From Rathayibacter caricis DSM 15933 (lineage in GTDB: Bacteria > Actinomycetota > Actinomycetes > Actinomycetales > Microbacteriaceae), in assembly GCF_003044275.1 (NCBI RefSeq), contig NZ_PZPL01000001.1, positions 1,736,001-1,800,000 on the forward strand: a stretch of 64,000 nucleotides of DNA, given 5' to 3'. Made by a program: the position numbers and the translations under genes. A model generated the notes under the pieces. The model was not told the origin of the DNA. It worked only from the letters and a program-made list of their open reading frames with translations, and did not search any database. Shown here one piece after another: positions 1-8,072 of this stretch. The stretch's first letter is position 1; every line of letters starts with the position of its first letter.

Positions 1-263
1 GTTGAGCTTGGGGACCTTCTCGCCGGAGTCGAGGTGCGAGCGACCGAGCGACACCGCCCGCTTCAGGCAGTACCCAAGCGAGACGCTCCACTCCCGACAG
101 CGCGAGACACCGCCCCCACGCTCATGAGACGGCTCGAAGGTTCAGGGGCGGTCCTTGACGGCGCCGCCACCTCCTCCGCCGTCGCAAGGATGTCTCGTGC
201 CGAATCGGGGAACCCGAGCGTGCCTGACACGGCTGGTCCCGCCGGAAACTGACATAAGGTCAA
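1..263. other. Window-edge region without a recognisable gene
   Basis: Short overlapping open frames exist on both strands, but none has a ribosome binding site, a recognisable motif or a convincing start. One minus-strand frame runs off the left edge with a plausible composition, so the tail of a gene lying mostly outside the window cannot be excluded. I see no RNA gene or repeat here. Confidence 0.4.
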
Positions 264-1127
264 TTACCGGAGCTCGGTTAAAGCTCGCGGGCGGATCAGC
301 ACGAAGCCGTTGTGGCCGTTGCCAAATCCCTCCGCGATGAAGCGTTTGCGCCCTTGCGCGGTGTCGAGGGTGATTTCTGTGCCGTCAATAACTCCGCGGT
401 GGTAGTGGTTTAGCCGGTCCACCTCGGGGTAATGCTTTGGCCCCAGCCACGAGCCCAGCATCGGACCAACAGCGCCATATTTCTCGCGAAATTTGAGCGA
501 TTGGCAGGTCAGCGCCGAATAGATAGGCACGTGTCCCCTGCGACTGGGCATCAGGCCTGTTCCGATGAGGGCGAGTGCTCGCCTGCTGTTGCTGACGTAG
601 CGCTGCAGCGCTGCCGCGGCTGAGGTCTGATACTTCGTGTTTAAGCCCAGGGGAACGTCGATTGAGGCGGCAGAGGCGTCGGCTTCAATGTTGAAGCGGT
701 CGGCGGCGAAGAGGATTTCCGCGGCAAACAAGTTCGCTTCGGCTTCGAGCGTCACTCGTGTCTTCGGTGCGAGTGTGGTGTGGTCCTCAGCGAAGTAGGC
801 GTTCTCGTGCCAGGGGAGCGCATCGTGCCCGATCTCGTGTGCCTCGGTGAAACGGCGACGCTCGAGGGGCAGTGACGGATCGACGTAGTAGCGGCGCTCG
901 TCCACGGAGAGAGCCCCGAGAACGTTGCCGCTGAGCTTCGCGATGATGGCTTTCATCTCGGCGGGAGCCTCGTTGGCAAACTCGAAGAGATCTCCGCGTT
1001 GAAGATCGACCGCTGCTGCGATCAGTTCGATAGGCACCGGCAGTTGATCCATCACGCCAGCCGCCTCGAGGGTGATGCGAGCCTGCCGACGAATGTCGTC
1101 GACGGCGAGGTCGAGTGCCTCGGTCAC
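264..1127 (-). CDS. ImmA/IrrE family metallo-endopeptidase
   Basis: A 287-residue protein of the ImmA/IrrE (COG2856) family, zinc peptidases that cleave a partner XRE repressor and so relieve repression. The zinc-binding motif HEIGH is at residues 97-101 and is followed by the characteristic EAEANLFAAEIL helix at about 128-139, whose Glu would be the third zinc ligand. The GTG start overlaps the stop of the upstream XRE gene (GTGA at 1124-1127), so the two are translationally coupled. In ICEBs1 and many prophages such a pair controls excision or induction; elsewhere it acts as a stress-response or toxin-antitoxin-like module. The neighbouring resolvase remnant favours a mobile-element origin. 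The target is inferred to be the adjacent regulator. The C-terminal half (about 150-287) has no motif I recognise. Confidence 0.85.
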   Translation of the reverse strand: MTEALDLAVDDIRRQARITLEAAGVMDQLPVPIELIAAAVDLQRGDLFEFANEAPAEMKAIIAKLSGNVLGALSVDERRYYVDPSLPLERRRFTEAHEIGHDALPWHENAYFAEDHTTLAPKTRVTLEAEANLFAAEILFAADRFNIEADASAASIDVPLGLNTKYQTSAAAALQRYVSNSRRALALIGTGLMPSRRGHVPIYSALTCQSLKFREKYGAVGPMLGSWLGPKHYPEVDRLNHYHRGVIDGTEITLDTAQGRKRFIAEGFGNGHNGFVLIRPRALTELR

Positions 1128-1594
1128 GCGGACGTGCGGTCGCGACGCTTCTGCCGCAAGAAGGCCAGGTAGTTGCGGAGTTCGGCTGCTTCGTCGTCGT
1201 CGAGCTCTTCCAGTGCTCGCAGTGGGATGCCGGCGAACTTGCGCTCCTGGTCGTACTCGGGGCCGGCCGTGGGTACCCGATGCCCGGCTCGGACGAGCAG
1301 GTCCGTGTAGTCGATCCCGTATGTGGCGGCGAGCTTGTGCAGCATGTTCGGCGACGGGCTCTCCACCCTGTTGCTCTCGATCTGCGAGAGGTAGCCGTTG
1401 GAGATCTTCGTCTCGGCCTCCACCGCCCTGAGGGTGAAGCCCGCTGCCTTGCGGCTCGCGCGGAGGTAGTCCCCCAGCCGCTCAGTCGGAGCGCTTCGAG
1501 GTGCCCCGGCGATGCTCACAGCCGTTGCGACGGCGATGCCGGCGGGAACGAGGGAGATGACCGCTCGAAGGGTGGTCCACGCTTGGTTCGTCAT
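1124..1594 (-). CDS. XRE-family helix-turn-helix regulator, partner of ImmA
   Basis: A 156-residue predicted repressor. A Cro/CI-type helix-turn-helix domain occupies about residues 40-102, with the recognition segment around SNGYLSQIES. Residues about 9-30 are strikingly hydrophobic (ending GIAVATAVSIAG) and could form a membrane helix, which is unusual in front of an XRE domain; a GTG at the VSIAG position would give a protein without it. I chose the ATG at 1594 because a -10-like GATACT ends exactly six bases upstream, matching the leaderless arrangement seen in many genes of this window. The frame is open further upstream to 1723, but no Shine-Dalgarno sequence supports that. It overlaps the ImmA gene by four bases and is the probable substrate of that protease. 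Confidence 0.8.
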   Translation of the reverse strand: MTNQAWTTLRAVISLVPAGIAVATAVSIAGAPRSAPTERLGDYLRASRKAAGFTLRAVEAETKISNGYLSQIESNRVESPSPNMLHKLAATYGIDYTDLLVRAGHRVPTAGPEYDQERKFAGIPLRALEELDDDEAAELRNYLAFLRQKRRDRTSA

Positions 1595-1721
1595 GTCTCG
1601 AGTATCGACGACTGCGCTTTGTAGATCAAGCAGTGCGCATCGGGTCTTGCGGTTGCGGCGTGGTTTGCATAGTCTACCAAGCAGCGCCGCACAGATCGTG
1701 CGTCGCGGAAAGGACGCCATC

Positions 1722-1919
1722 ATGGCTCACAGGAGTGCGATCTCGGGTCGCTACATCTCCAACAGCGCCGCCGCCCGCCACCCCCGCACCTCGGTGCGGG
1801 AGACCGGAGGCAACTCCGGGTCGGGCAGCCACAACCGAAGCTCGATCTCGGGCCGGTTCATCTCCGACGCCGCCGCCGCACGGCACCCCAACACGAGCCT
1901 GACCGAGCGCGGCAACTAG
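1722..1919 (+). CDS. Small protein with two copies of an SGRYIS-AAARHP motif
   Basis: A 65-residue protein of unknown function. It consists almost entirely of two near-identical segments, residues 4-29 and 39-64, sharing the pattern S-I-S-G-R-[YF]-I-S-x-x-AAARHP-x-T-S, joined by a Gly/Ser-rich linker. A good ribosome binding site (GGAAAGGA, 1707-1714) precedes the ATG at 1722, so this is a real gene. Similar short SGR..(A)ARHP peptides occur as hypothetical proteins in actinobacterial genomes and mobile elements, to my recollection without an assigned role. It is transcribed divergently from the XRE-ImmA pair across a 127-base spacer, so the XRE protein may regulate it. The many Arg, His and Ser residues would suit nucleic-acid or protein binding, but that is speculation. 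Confidence 0.65.
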   Translation: MAHRSAISGRYISNSAAARHPRTSVRETGGNSGSGSHNRSSISGRFISDAAAARHPNTSLTERGN

Positions 1920-1930
1920 CTCGGACAAGC

Positions 1931-1973
1931 CGAGGGGGCCCGATCTCAACGCAACTGAGATCGGACCCCCTCG
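1931..1973. terminator. Strong convergent hairpin terminator
   Basis: An 18-base stem with a single mismatch (arms 1931-1948 and 1956-1973) closes a 7-base loop. It lies between the convergent genes at 1722-1919 and 2000-2245 and could terminate both. Confidence 0.75.
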
Positions 1974-1999
1974 AGGTCTCCAGGAAAAAACGTCGTTCG

Positions 2000-2245
2000 T
2001 CAGCCCAGGTCGTTCCGCGACTCTGCGTTGAACGATCCGTTTTTGGCGATGACGCTGTGGGATCCGCCGTTCCGGGCAGTGACCGAGATGCTGCCTCCAC
2101 CGCGAGGACCGACGATGTACCGTCCCGTCGTCGCGTCCTGCTCCACCGCGCGCCCGGAACGCCGCAGATTCTTCGCGGCCTTCTCGGCAAGCTGACGCGC
2201 CAGTCGCTGCGACTGCTCGCTGTAACCACTCACTGCTGCCACCAC
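2000..2245 (-). CDS. Hypothetical 81-residue protein
   Basis: A small protein of unknown function. Residues 1-35 are a basic, probably helical segment (SEQSQRLARQLAEKAAKNLR), and the remainder is Gly/Ser/Asn-rich with a repetitive beta-like pattern (SISVTARNGG, SHSVIAKNGS). A GRYIVGPRG stretch faintly recalls the SGRYIS motif of the neighbouring small gene. The GTG start lies within the end of the upstream membrane-protein gene (16-base overlap), which implies translational coupling. No homologue family is recognised. Confidence 0.5.
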   Translation of the reverse strand: MVAAVSGYSEQSQRLARQLAEKAAKNLRRSGRAVEQDATTGRYIVGPRGGGSISVTARNGGSHSVIAKNGSFNAESRNDLG

Positions 2246-2718
2246 CTCTTCTTCGGTGCCATCGCTTCGGTGATCACGTTGACCACGTTGATCGCCATCT
2301 CATTATCTTCGTCCCTCGCCCACGGTGCGTCTATGAGGGTCGCGAGAACCGACAGACCCATCTCAGACTCGCCGCGCTTCGTGCTGACCGCCTTCTCGCA
2401 CGCCCAGGCGAACCGATCCCACCAGCGGGCGAGGTCGTCGGCCTCATGCTTCTGCTCTCGATCGCTGCTTGAGTTGTGGTACGCGATGTAGGAGGCGATG
2501 CCGGCGCCGATGACGGCGAGACTGCCTCCGAAACCTGCAGACGTGAAGAAAGTTCCCCACCACGTTCCATCTGCGTACAGGGGCGGAATGAACCGCGCCA
2601 TGGTGAACGCAACCACTGCCGCCCCCACAGGGATCCACCACCAGTGGCGAGAAGGTCGGCGTGAAGTGGCCGAGGAGCGAGCGGCTGTCGCACCCGTCGG
2701 CGGCGGGGTCGCTGTCAC
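2230..2718 (-). CDS. Hypothetical protein with two membrane segments
   Basis: About 162 residues from the GTG at 2718; the open frame extends to 2781, so the start is uncertain. A Ser/Thr/Arg-rich N terminus is followed by two hydrophobic segments (around IPVGAAVVAFTMARF and FGGSLAVIGAGIASYIAYH) and a charged cytoplasmic-type domain containing several Trp residues. That domain ends in KKRWWQQ, overlapping the next gene. It probably forms an operon with the 81-residue protein downstream. Both are unrecognised; the setting beside a resolvase remnant and an XRE-ImmA pair suggests accessory cargo. Confidence 0.5.
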   Translation of the reverse strand: MTATPPPTGATAARSSATSRRPSRHWWWIPVGAAVVAFTMARFIPPLYADGTWWGTFFTSAGFGGSLAVIGAGIASYIAYHNSSSDREQKHEADDLARWWDRFAWACEKAVSTKRGESEMGLSVLATLIDAPWARDEDNEMAINVVNVITEAMAPKKRWWQQ

Positions 2719-2835
2719 TCTCGCAGTCTGCCACGACCGTGGCTCGCGCCAATGTCGCTGTCCCGCATGGGGATCGCCCACCGGGACGCAGACGCGACAC
2801 CGCGCGACGCGAAACTGCGCTGCTCTTCGTGTCCT

Positions 2836-2878
2836 GTTAGACCCGTCCGATGAATCGTTCGCTCGCGGGACGTCTAAC
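2836..2878. repeat. GTTAGAC/GTCTAAC inverted repeat before the resolvase remnant
   Basis: GTTAGAC (2836-2842) is repeated in inverted form as GTCTAAC (2872-2878), with further similarity outside the cores (CGTCC). It directly precedes the broken serine recombinase gene and may be a relic of its promoter/operator or recombination site. The interpretation is inferred. Confidence 0.4.
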
Positions 2879-2898
2879 GGGATAGTGGTTGGACGCCT

Positions 2899-3286
2899 GA
2901 GCTGATCGGAGACGCCCGCGTCTCTACCGACAAGCAGGACGCGCAGGCGCAGCGTGTCGCGCTACTCGCCGCGGGCGTGCCGGCGGAACGGATCTCCGTC
3001 GATGCCGGACTCATCGGATCGAACCGCGAGCGGCCCGCGCTGCGCGAGGCCCTGGATGCCTGCGACACCGGCTCTGTTCGTCACAAAGCTCGACCGCCTC
3101 GCACGGTAGATCACGAATACGCGAGACATCATGGACGAGCTGACGCGCAGGGTAGTGCGGGGTGAACATCGGCGGGTCGCTGCGCGACCCGACCGACCGA
3201 GGGGCAGGCTGCTGTTCACTGCGCTCGCGATGATCGCGGAGTTCGAGGGCGACGTGATCCGGGCGCGCACGCGGGAGTCGTACTGA
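2899..3286 (+). pseudogene. Serine resolvase/invertase remnant with frameshifts and an in-frame stop
   Basis: Conceptual translation shows a small serine recombinase broken into pieces. The first frame has the N-terminal motif LIGDARVSTDKQDAQAQR and later DAGLIGSNRERPALREAL. After a frameshift near 3066, VTKLDRLAR is followed by a TAG stop and then TRDIMDELTRR. Another shift gives VNIGGSLRDPTD, and a last one gives RLLFTALAMIAEFEGD followed by IRARTRES and a stop at 3284-3286. Intact Tn3-type resolvases carry these motifs in the same order in one frame. No start codon is evident. At least three disruptions make the gene non-functional. It marks past mobile-element activity at this end of the accessory strip. 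Confidence 0.85.
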
Positions 3287-3296
3287 GCACCGCACG

Positions 3297-4163
3297 TCAG
3301 GCGCGGCTGAACACCGACACCGTCACTGCGACGGTCACGTCGGTCGTCCCCTCGCGCTCCGCCAGGACCGCGACCAGCGCCCCGGCGTCGACGTGGTGCG
3401 CGCTGGGACCCATCAGCACCTCCGCGCGCAGCTCCGCGGGCGTCATCGCGACCGCGTAGTCGAGCTCCCGCCGCTCGGTCAGCGCGAAGCCGGCGAGCTG
3501 CTCGTCGAGGCGCTCCGCCTTGCCCGCGTCGATCCCGAGCATGCCGAAGACCGGGCGGATCTCGTGCAGGTGCCGCTCGCGCGGCGTCACGACGACGGCG
3601 GTCCCTCCGGACCGCAGCACGCGCAGCATTTCGGGGGCGTTCCGCGGCGCGAACACGGTCAGCAGCGCGTCGGCGCAGCCGTCGGCCAGCGGCAGCGGCT
3701 GCCAGAGGTCGGCCGTCGCGATCGCGGCACGGGGGTGCGCGCGGGCGGCGCGCCGAGCGGCCGGGGCCGAGAGGTCGAGTCCGAGACCCGCGGCCTCCGG
3801 ATGCGCGTCGAGCACCGCCACGAGGTACGCGCCCGTGCCGCAGCCCAGGTCGACGACGAGCCGGGCGTCCGCGGGCACCGCCGCGGCGACCGCGTCCTGG
3901 ATCGGGCGGTAGTGCCCCGAGCCGAGCAGCTCCTCGCGCGCCTGCACCATCGCCGCGGTGTCGCCGGAGGTCGCGTGCCGCCCGCGCAGCAGCGACACGT
4001 AGCCCTGCCTCGCGACGTCGGCGCTGTGCCCGTTCGGGCAGCGCAGGAGCGAGGGCCGCGGCAGCGCGTCCGGAGCGAGTGCGGCGCCGCAGACGGGGCA
4101 GGCGAGCGCCGGCAGCACCCTCGATCCGGGCACCTCCGACGGATCGAGGGGGTGCGCGCTCAC
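3297..4163 (-). CDS. rlmA: 23S rRNA (guanine-N1) methyltransferase, RlmA family
   Basis: A 288-residue SAM-dependent methyltransferase of the RlmA/TlrB group, which methylates N1 of a guanine in 23S rRNA hairpin 35. An N-terminal zinc ribbon is visible (CPVC, then CPNGH), followed by the family signature RQGYVSLLRG. The SAM-binding motif I is VVDLGCGTGAY, and a Rossmann methyltransferase core fills the rest. The GTG start overlaps the stop of the upstream permease gene (GTGA, 4160-4163). Whether the target is G745 or G748 cannot be told from sequence alone; RlmA(II)/TlrB enzymes can give tylosin-type macrolide resistance. A long open frame continues upstream on this strand but only shadows the permease gene. 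Confidence 0.8.
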   Translation of the reverse strand: MSAHPLDPSEVPGSRVLPALACPVCGAALAPDALPRPSLLRCPNGHSADVARQGYVSLLRGRHATSGDTAAMVQAREELLGSGHYRPIQDAVAAAVPADARLVVDLGCGTGAYLVAVLDAHPEAAGLGLDLSAPAARRAARAHPRAAIATADLWQPLPLADGCADALLTVFAPRNAPEMLRVLRSGGTAVVVTPRERHLHEIRPVFGMLGIDAGKAERLDEQLAGFALTERRELDYAVAMTPAELRAEVLMGPSAHHVDAGALVAVLAEREGTTDVTVAVTVSVFSRA

Positions 4164-5296
4164 GCGTCGGTCCGGTCGTGCAGGGCGGCCGAGCGGTCCC
4201 GCATCGCCGTGACTCCGGAGTTGACCGTGGCGATCACGGGCACCGCGAACAGCGCTCCGGCCAGGCCCGCGACCTCGAGGCCGATCGCCACGCCCAGCAC
4301 GACGGCGAGCGGATGCACCTTCACCGCCGACCCGAGGATCAGCGGCTGCAGCACGTGCCCCTCGAGCAGGTGCACGACGATCACCACGCCCACCATGATC
4401 AGCGCCGCCACCGGCCCGATGAACAGCAGGGCGATCAGCGCCGCGAGCGCCCCGGTGACGATCGCGCCGAGGAACGGCACGAAGGAGCCCAGGAACACGG
4501 TGACCATGATCGGCACGACCAGCGGGAGCTGCAGCGCGAGTGCCCCGATGCCGATGCCTGTGGCGTTGATCGCCGCCACTCCGAGCTGCGCCCGCACGAA
4601 CTGCGTGAGCGCCTCGAATCCGGCAGCCGCCCCCGTGAGCAGCGGCGCCCGGGCCGGCAGCGGCAGCAGGCGGAGGAACCACGACCAGATCCGCCGCCCG
4701 TCCAGCAGCAGGAAGATCAACGAGAAGAGGGTGAGCAGAGTGCCCGCGACGACCTCGGCGACCTGCGAGCCCACCGCGAGCGCTCCGGAGGCGATCGTCG
4801 CGGCCTGCGCGTCGGCCCAGGTGATCGCGCTCTGCGCCCAGTCGGTGAGCTGCACCTGGGTGAAGCCGAGGCCCTGGATCCACTCCTCCACGTCGTCGAC
4901 CGCGTCGAGCGTGCGCTGCCCGATGCCGCCGAAGCCGGCCCGGGTCTGCACGACGACGAGAGCGACGAGGCCGCTGATCGCGAGCAGCAGGGTCAGGATC
5001 GAGACGAGCACCGCGAGCCCGCGCGGCAGGCGCCAGGCCTCGAGCCGGTCGCGCAGCGGAGTCAGCAGTGCGGTCAGCAGCAGCGCGACGAGCACCGGCA
5101 CGACCACGACCGGCACCATCGAGACCAGCTGCACGACGAGCCAGAGGATCGCGGCGACCGCGAGCACCCGCCACGACCATGCGGCCGCGATGCGCATGCC
5201 CGGCGAGACGTCGTCGGCCTCGGGCTCCTCGAGCACGACGGCGGGAGCGGTCGCCGCGGCTTCGCGTAAGCGCTCCCGCGTCCGACGTCCTCGCAT
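4160..5296 (-). CDS. AI-2E family transporter (PerM/YdiK-like permease)
   Basis: A 378-residue integral membrane protein with about eight hydrophobic segments and the family pattern: two N-terminal helices, a soluble region around residues 120-170, then GSFVPFLGAIVTGALAALIA and a C-terminal block containing HLLEGHVLQPLILG. These features identify the AI-2E/PerM (UPF0118) family. Members have been linked to autoinducer-2 export and to Na+/H+ antiport, and the substrate here is unknown. The ATG at 5296 was chosen over an upstream one because GGGGAGGGG precedes it closely. It is the first gene of a two-gene unit with the rRNA methyltransferase. Confidence 0.8.
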   Translation of the reverse strand: MRGRRTRERLREAAATAPAVVLEEPEADDVSPGMRIAAAWSWRVLAVAAILWLVVQLVSMVPVVVVPVLVALLLTALLTPLRDRLEAWRLPRGLAVLVSILTLLLAISGLVALVVVQTRAGFGGIGQRTLDAVDDVEEWIQGLGFTQVQLTDWAQSAITWADAQAATIASGALAVGSQVAEVVAGTLLTLFSLIFLLLDGRRIWSWFLRLLPLPARAPLLTGAAAGFEALTQFVRAQLGVAAINATGIGIGALALQLPLVVPIMVTVFLGSFVPFLGAIVTGALAALIALLFIGPVAALIMVGVVIVVHLLEGHVLQPLILGSAVKVHPLAVVLGVAIGLEVAGLAGALFAVPVIATVNSGVTAMRDRSAALHDRTDA

Positions 5297-5431
5297 GGCC
5301 CCTCCCCGTTCCCTCGCAGTGTACGGCGGGGCGCGCGGCCGGGGCAGGGAGCGCACCGAGAGCGGTCACGGGCGCCGTCGACGACGGATCCGGTTGCCGA
5401 ATCGTCAGAACACTGGCGTAATGGAGACATC

Positions 5432-6853
5432 ATGCCGACGCACGCCACCGTTTTCGAACGTCTCGCCCCGTCCTCCGCGGCCGTCGACGCCTCCCTCGCC
5501 GACTCCCGGCGCGGTGTCTTCTGGCTCGAGGACGCACCGGCCCCGCGGCCGCCGCTGGTCGGCTCCGTCCGCGCCGACCTCGTGATCGTGGGCGGCGGCT
5601 ACACCGGCCTGTGGAGCGCCCTGCGCGCGAAGGAGCGCGACCCCGGCCGCCGCGTGGTCCTCCTCGAGGCCCGCTCGATCGGCTGGGCGGCCTCCGGACG
5701 CAACGGCGGCTTCGTCGAGTCGAGCCTCACCCACGGCCGCGAGAACGGCCTCGCCCGCTGGCCGGAGGAGAGCGACCGGCTCGAGCGCCTCGGAGTCGAG
5801 AACCTCGACGGCATCCAGGAGACGATCGCCCGCTACGGCATGGACTGCGGCTTCGAGCGCACAGGCTCGCTCGCGGTGGCCGTCGAGGAGCACCAGATCG
5901 CGCAGCTCGCCGAGGGCGACGGGGTAGCGGGCGCGCGCTTCCTCGACGCCGACGGCATCCGCGCCCTCGTCGATTCGCCCACCTACCTCGCCGGTCTCGT
6001 CGTGCCCGCCGAGCAGTGCGCGCTCGTGCACCCCGGCGAGCTGGTGCGCGAGCTCGCCCGCGTCGCCGAGGAGCTCGGCGTCGAGATCCACGAGGACAGC
6101 CGGGTGCTCGGCCTCGAAACCACCGCGTCGGGAGTGCTCGTGCGCACGGCCAGGGGAGCCGTGGAGGCGTCGCACGCGATCCTCGGCACGAGCGCCTTCC
6201 CCTCCCTCCTCGCCCGCACCCGGCTGATGACCGTGCCCGTCTACGACTACGTCCTGATGACCGAGCCGCTCGACGCCGGGCAGCTCGAGTCGATCGGCTG
6301 GCGGGGGAGGGAGGGCGTCAACGACACGGCGAACCAGTTCCACTACTACCGCCGGACCGCCGACGACCGGATCCTCTGGGGTGGCTACGACGCGGTCTAC
6401 CACCCCGGTGGCCGCATCCGCTCGCGCTACGAGGAGCGGCCCGAGACCTACCGCGCGCTCGCCTCGCACTTCCTCACCACGTTCCCGCAGCTCGAGGGCG
6501 TGCGCTTCAGCCACCGCTGGGCCGGAGTGATCGACACCAGCACGCGGTTCGCCGCGTTCTACGGCACCGCGCTCTCGGGCCGCGTCGCCTACGCCGCGGG
6601 CTACACCGGGCTCGGAGTCGGCACGACGGCCTTCGCGGCGGACGTCGTCCTCGACCTGCTGTCAGGCGAGCGGACCGAGCGCACCGAGCTCGAGATGGTG
6701 CGCTCGCGCCCGCTGCCCTTCCCTCCGGAGCCCTTCGCCACCGCGGGGATCCAGGCCACCCGCTGGTCGCTCGACCGCGCCGACCACGACGGCGGGCGGC
6801 GCAATCTGCTCCTGCGCACCCTCGACGCGCTGGGCCTCGGCTTCGACTCCTGA
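5432..6853 (+). CDS. FAD-dependent amine/amino-acid oxidase (DAO family)
   Basis: A 473-residue flavoprotein of the DAO superfamily (glycine/D-amino-acid oxidase, gamma-glutamylputrescine oxidase type). The FAD-binding beta-alpha-beta motif is VIVGGGYTGLWSA (residues about 51-63), followed by the conserved ARSIGWAASGRNGGF segment typical of PuuB-like oxidases. Near the C terminus, AAGYTGLGVGTT completes the FAD site. It would oxidise a secondary amine or amino acid using O2 or another acceptor; the substrate is not readable from sequence. It is a single gene, divergent from the permease/methyltransferase pair, with GGAGAC shortly before the ATG. Confidence 0.75.
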   Translation: MPTHATVFERLAPSSAAVDASLADSRRGVFWLEDAPAPRPPLVGSVRADLVIVGGGYTGLWSALRAKERDPGRRVVLLEARSIGWAASGRNGGFVESSLTHGRENGLARWPEESDRLERLGVENLDGIQETIARYGMDCGFERTGSLAVAVEEHQIAQLAEGDGVAGARFLDADGIRALVDSPTYLAGLVVPAEQCALVHPGELVRELARVAEELGVEIHEDSRVLGLETTASGVLVRTARGAVEASHAILGTSAFPSLLARTRLMTVPVYDYVLMTEPLDAGQLESIGWRGREGVNDTANQFHYYRRTADDRILWGGYDAVYHPGGRIRSRYEERPETYRALASHFLTTFPQLEGVRFSHRWAGVIDTSTRFAAFYGTALSGRVAYAAGYTGLGVGTTAFAADVVLDLLSGERTERTELEMVRSRPLPFPPEPFATAGIQATRWSLDRADHDGGRRNLLLRTLDALGLGFDS

Positions 6854-6947
6854 GGGCCCGTCGTTCCGCGCCAGCGACCCCGCGTCGCGCGGCGCCTCGG
6901 GTAGCGTCCGGTGCGGAGCACCCGCCGCCGGTGCACGAGGGGGACGG

Positions 6948-7985
6948 ATGCTCGAGGTTCTGCTCGCGATCGCCGGCTGGTGCACGGGCGCGGTCCTCGT
7001 CGTCAGCGGGGCGCTGAAGCTCGGGCGCACGGAGCGGTTCCGCGAGTCGCTCGGCACCCTCGGCCTCCCCGCCGCGCTCGGTCGCGGCACCCTCTTCGCC
7101 CGCTCGTTCCCCGTCGTCGAGATCGTGCTCGGTCTCGCCGTGCTCCTCGCTCCGACTCCGCTGCACCGGCTCGCCCTGCTGGCGGCGCTCGCCGTGCTCG
7201 TGGTCTTCCTGGTGGTCGCGATCCGCGCGGCCCGGGCGCCGGAGCCCGTCGACTGCGAGTGCTTCGGCGGTCTCGGCGAGGCGCGGATGAGCGGCCGCAC
7301 GGTCCTGCGCAACAGCGTCCTCGTCGCCCTCGCGGTCGCCGGGCTCGCGGGTCCCGTACCGCCCGCCGCGCTGGCGCCCGGGGTCCCGGCGCTCGCCGCG
7401 GTGCTGCTCGCGATCGTCCTGGTGCTCGTGCGCGACCGCCTGCAGGGCCGTGCGGCACCTCCCTCCGCTCCCGCATCGACGTCCGCTCCCGCGCCCTCCT
7501 CCGGGCCCGTCCTCCTCACCGCCTCGGGTGACCGCATCGCGCTCGCCGAGTTCGCCGAGCCGCCGACCCACCTCGTCTTCTTCTCGCCCTCGTGCATCTC
7601 GTGCCACGAGCTCGTCGACCGGTTCCGCTGGTGGCCGAACGGCCTGCGCGCGGGCGAGGACCTCGTCCCGGTCCTCCTGGGCCGGCCCGAGGACTTCGCC
7701 GTGCACGAGGTGTTCGCCCCGCTCGTCGAGCACGCCCTCTACGATCCCGACCGCTCGGTCGCGGCGCTGCTCGGTCGCGGCGCGACGCCCGGCCACGCCC
7801 TCCTCGAGGCCGAGCACCCGCTGGGCTCGGGCTGGAGCACCGGCTGGTACGAGATCGAGAAGCGGGTGCTGAGCGAGGAGTTCTTCACCGACGTGCACCG
7901 CGGCCGCGTCGTGCCCGACCCCGAGGTCCTGGCGCGCGAGGAGTCCGAGCGCGCCGCCGCTCGCGAGGAGTCCGCCTCGCACTGA
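6948..7985 (+). CDS. MauE-type membrane domain fused to a thioredoxin-like domain
   Basis: A 345-residue protein in two parts. Residues 1-165 form a four-to-five-helix membrane domain of the MauE/DoxX type, with the diagnostic VDCECFGGLG segment (Cys103 and Cys105). After an Ala/Pro/Ser linker (about 168-187), residues 188-320 form a thioredoxin-like domain with the redox motif CISC (216-219) in the context FFSPSCISCHELV. MauE is required for disulfide-rich methylamine dehydrogenase maturation. The fusion suggests a self-contained transmembrane disulfide relay, comparable in logic to VKOR-thioredoxin fusions. The C-terminal 25 residues are acidic and Glu-rich. The partner protein is unknown, and no mau genes are nearby. 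Confidence 0.75.
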   Translation: MLEVLLAIAGWCTGAVLVVSGALKLGRTERFRESLGTLGLPAALGRGTLFARSFPVVEIVLGLAVLLAPTPLHRLALLAALAVLVVFLVVAIRAARAPEPVDCECFGGLGEARMSGRTVLRNSVLVALAVAGLAGPVPPAALAPGVPALAAVLLAIVLVLVRDRLQGRAAPPSAPASTSAPAPSSGPVLLTASGDRIALAEFAEPPTHLVFFSPSCISCHELVDRFRWWPNGLRAGEDLVPVLLGRPEDFAVHEVFAPLVEHALYDPDRSVAALLGRGATPGHALLEAEHPLGSGWSTGWYEIEKRVLSEEFFTDVHRGRVVPDPEVLAREESERAAAREESASH

Positions 7986-8072
7986 CCGGCCCGGGACGGC
8001 GCCGCGCCGCCCTCCCGCTCCCGTGCTCCTGGAACGATGGATCCCACCCGTTCCCGACCCTCCGGAGCCCCC

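Noticed and set aside
3297..5369. A single 690-codon minus-strand frame suggesting a large fusion upstream of the rRNA methyltransferase
   Set aside because: Only the last 288 codons have homology. The rest is Arg/Ala/Gly-rich shadow of the AI-2E permease gene in another frame, and a GTGA overlap marks the real start.
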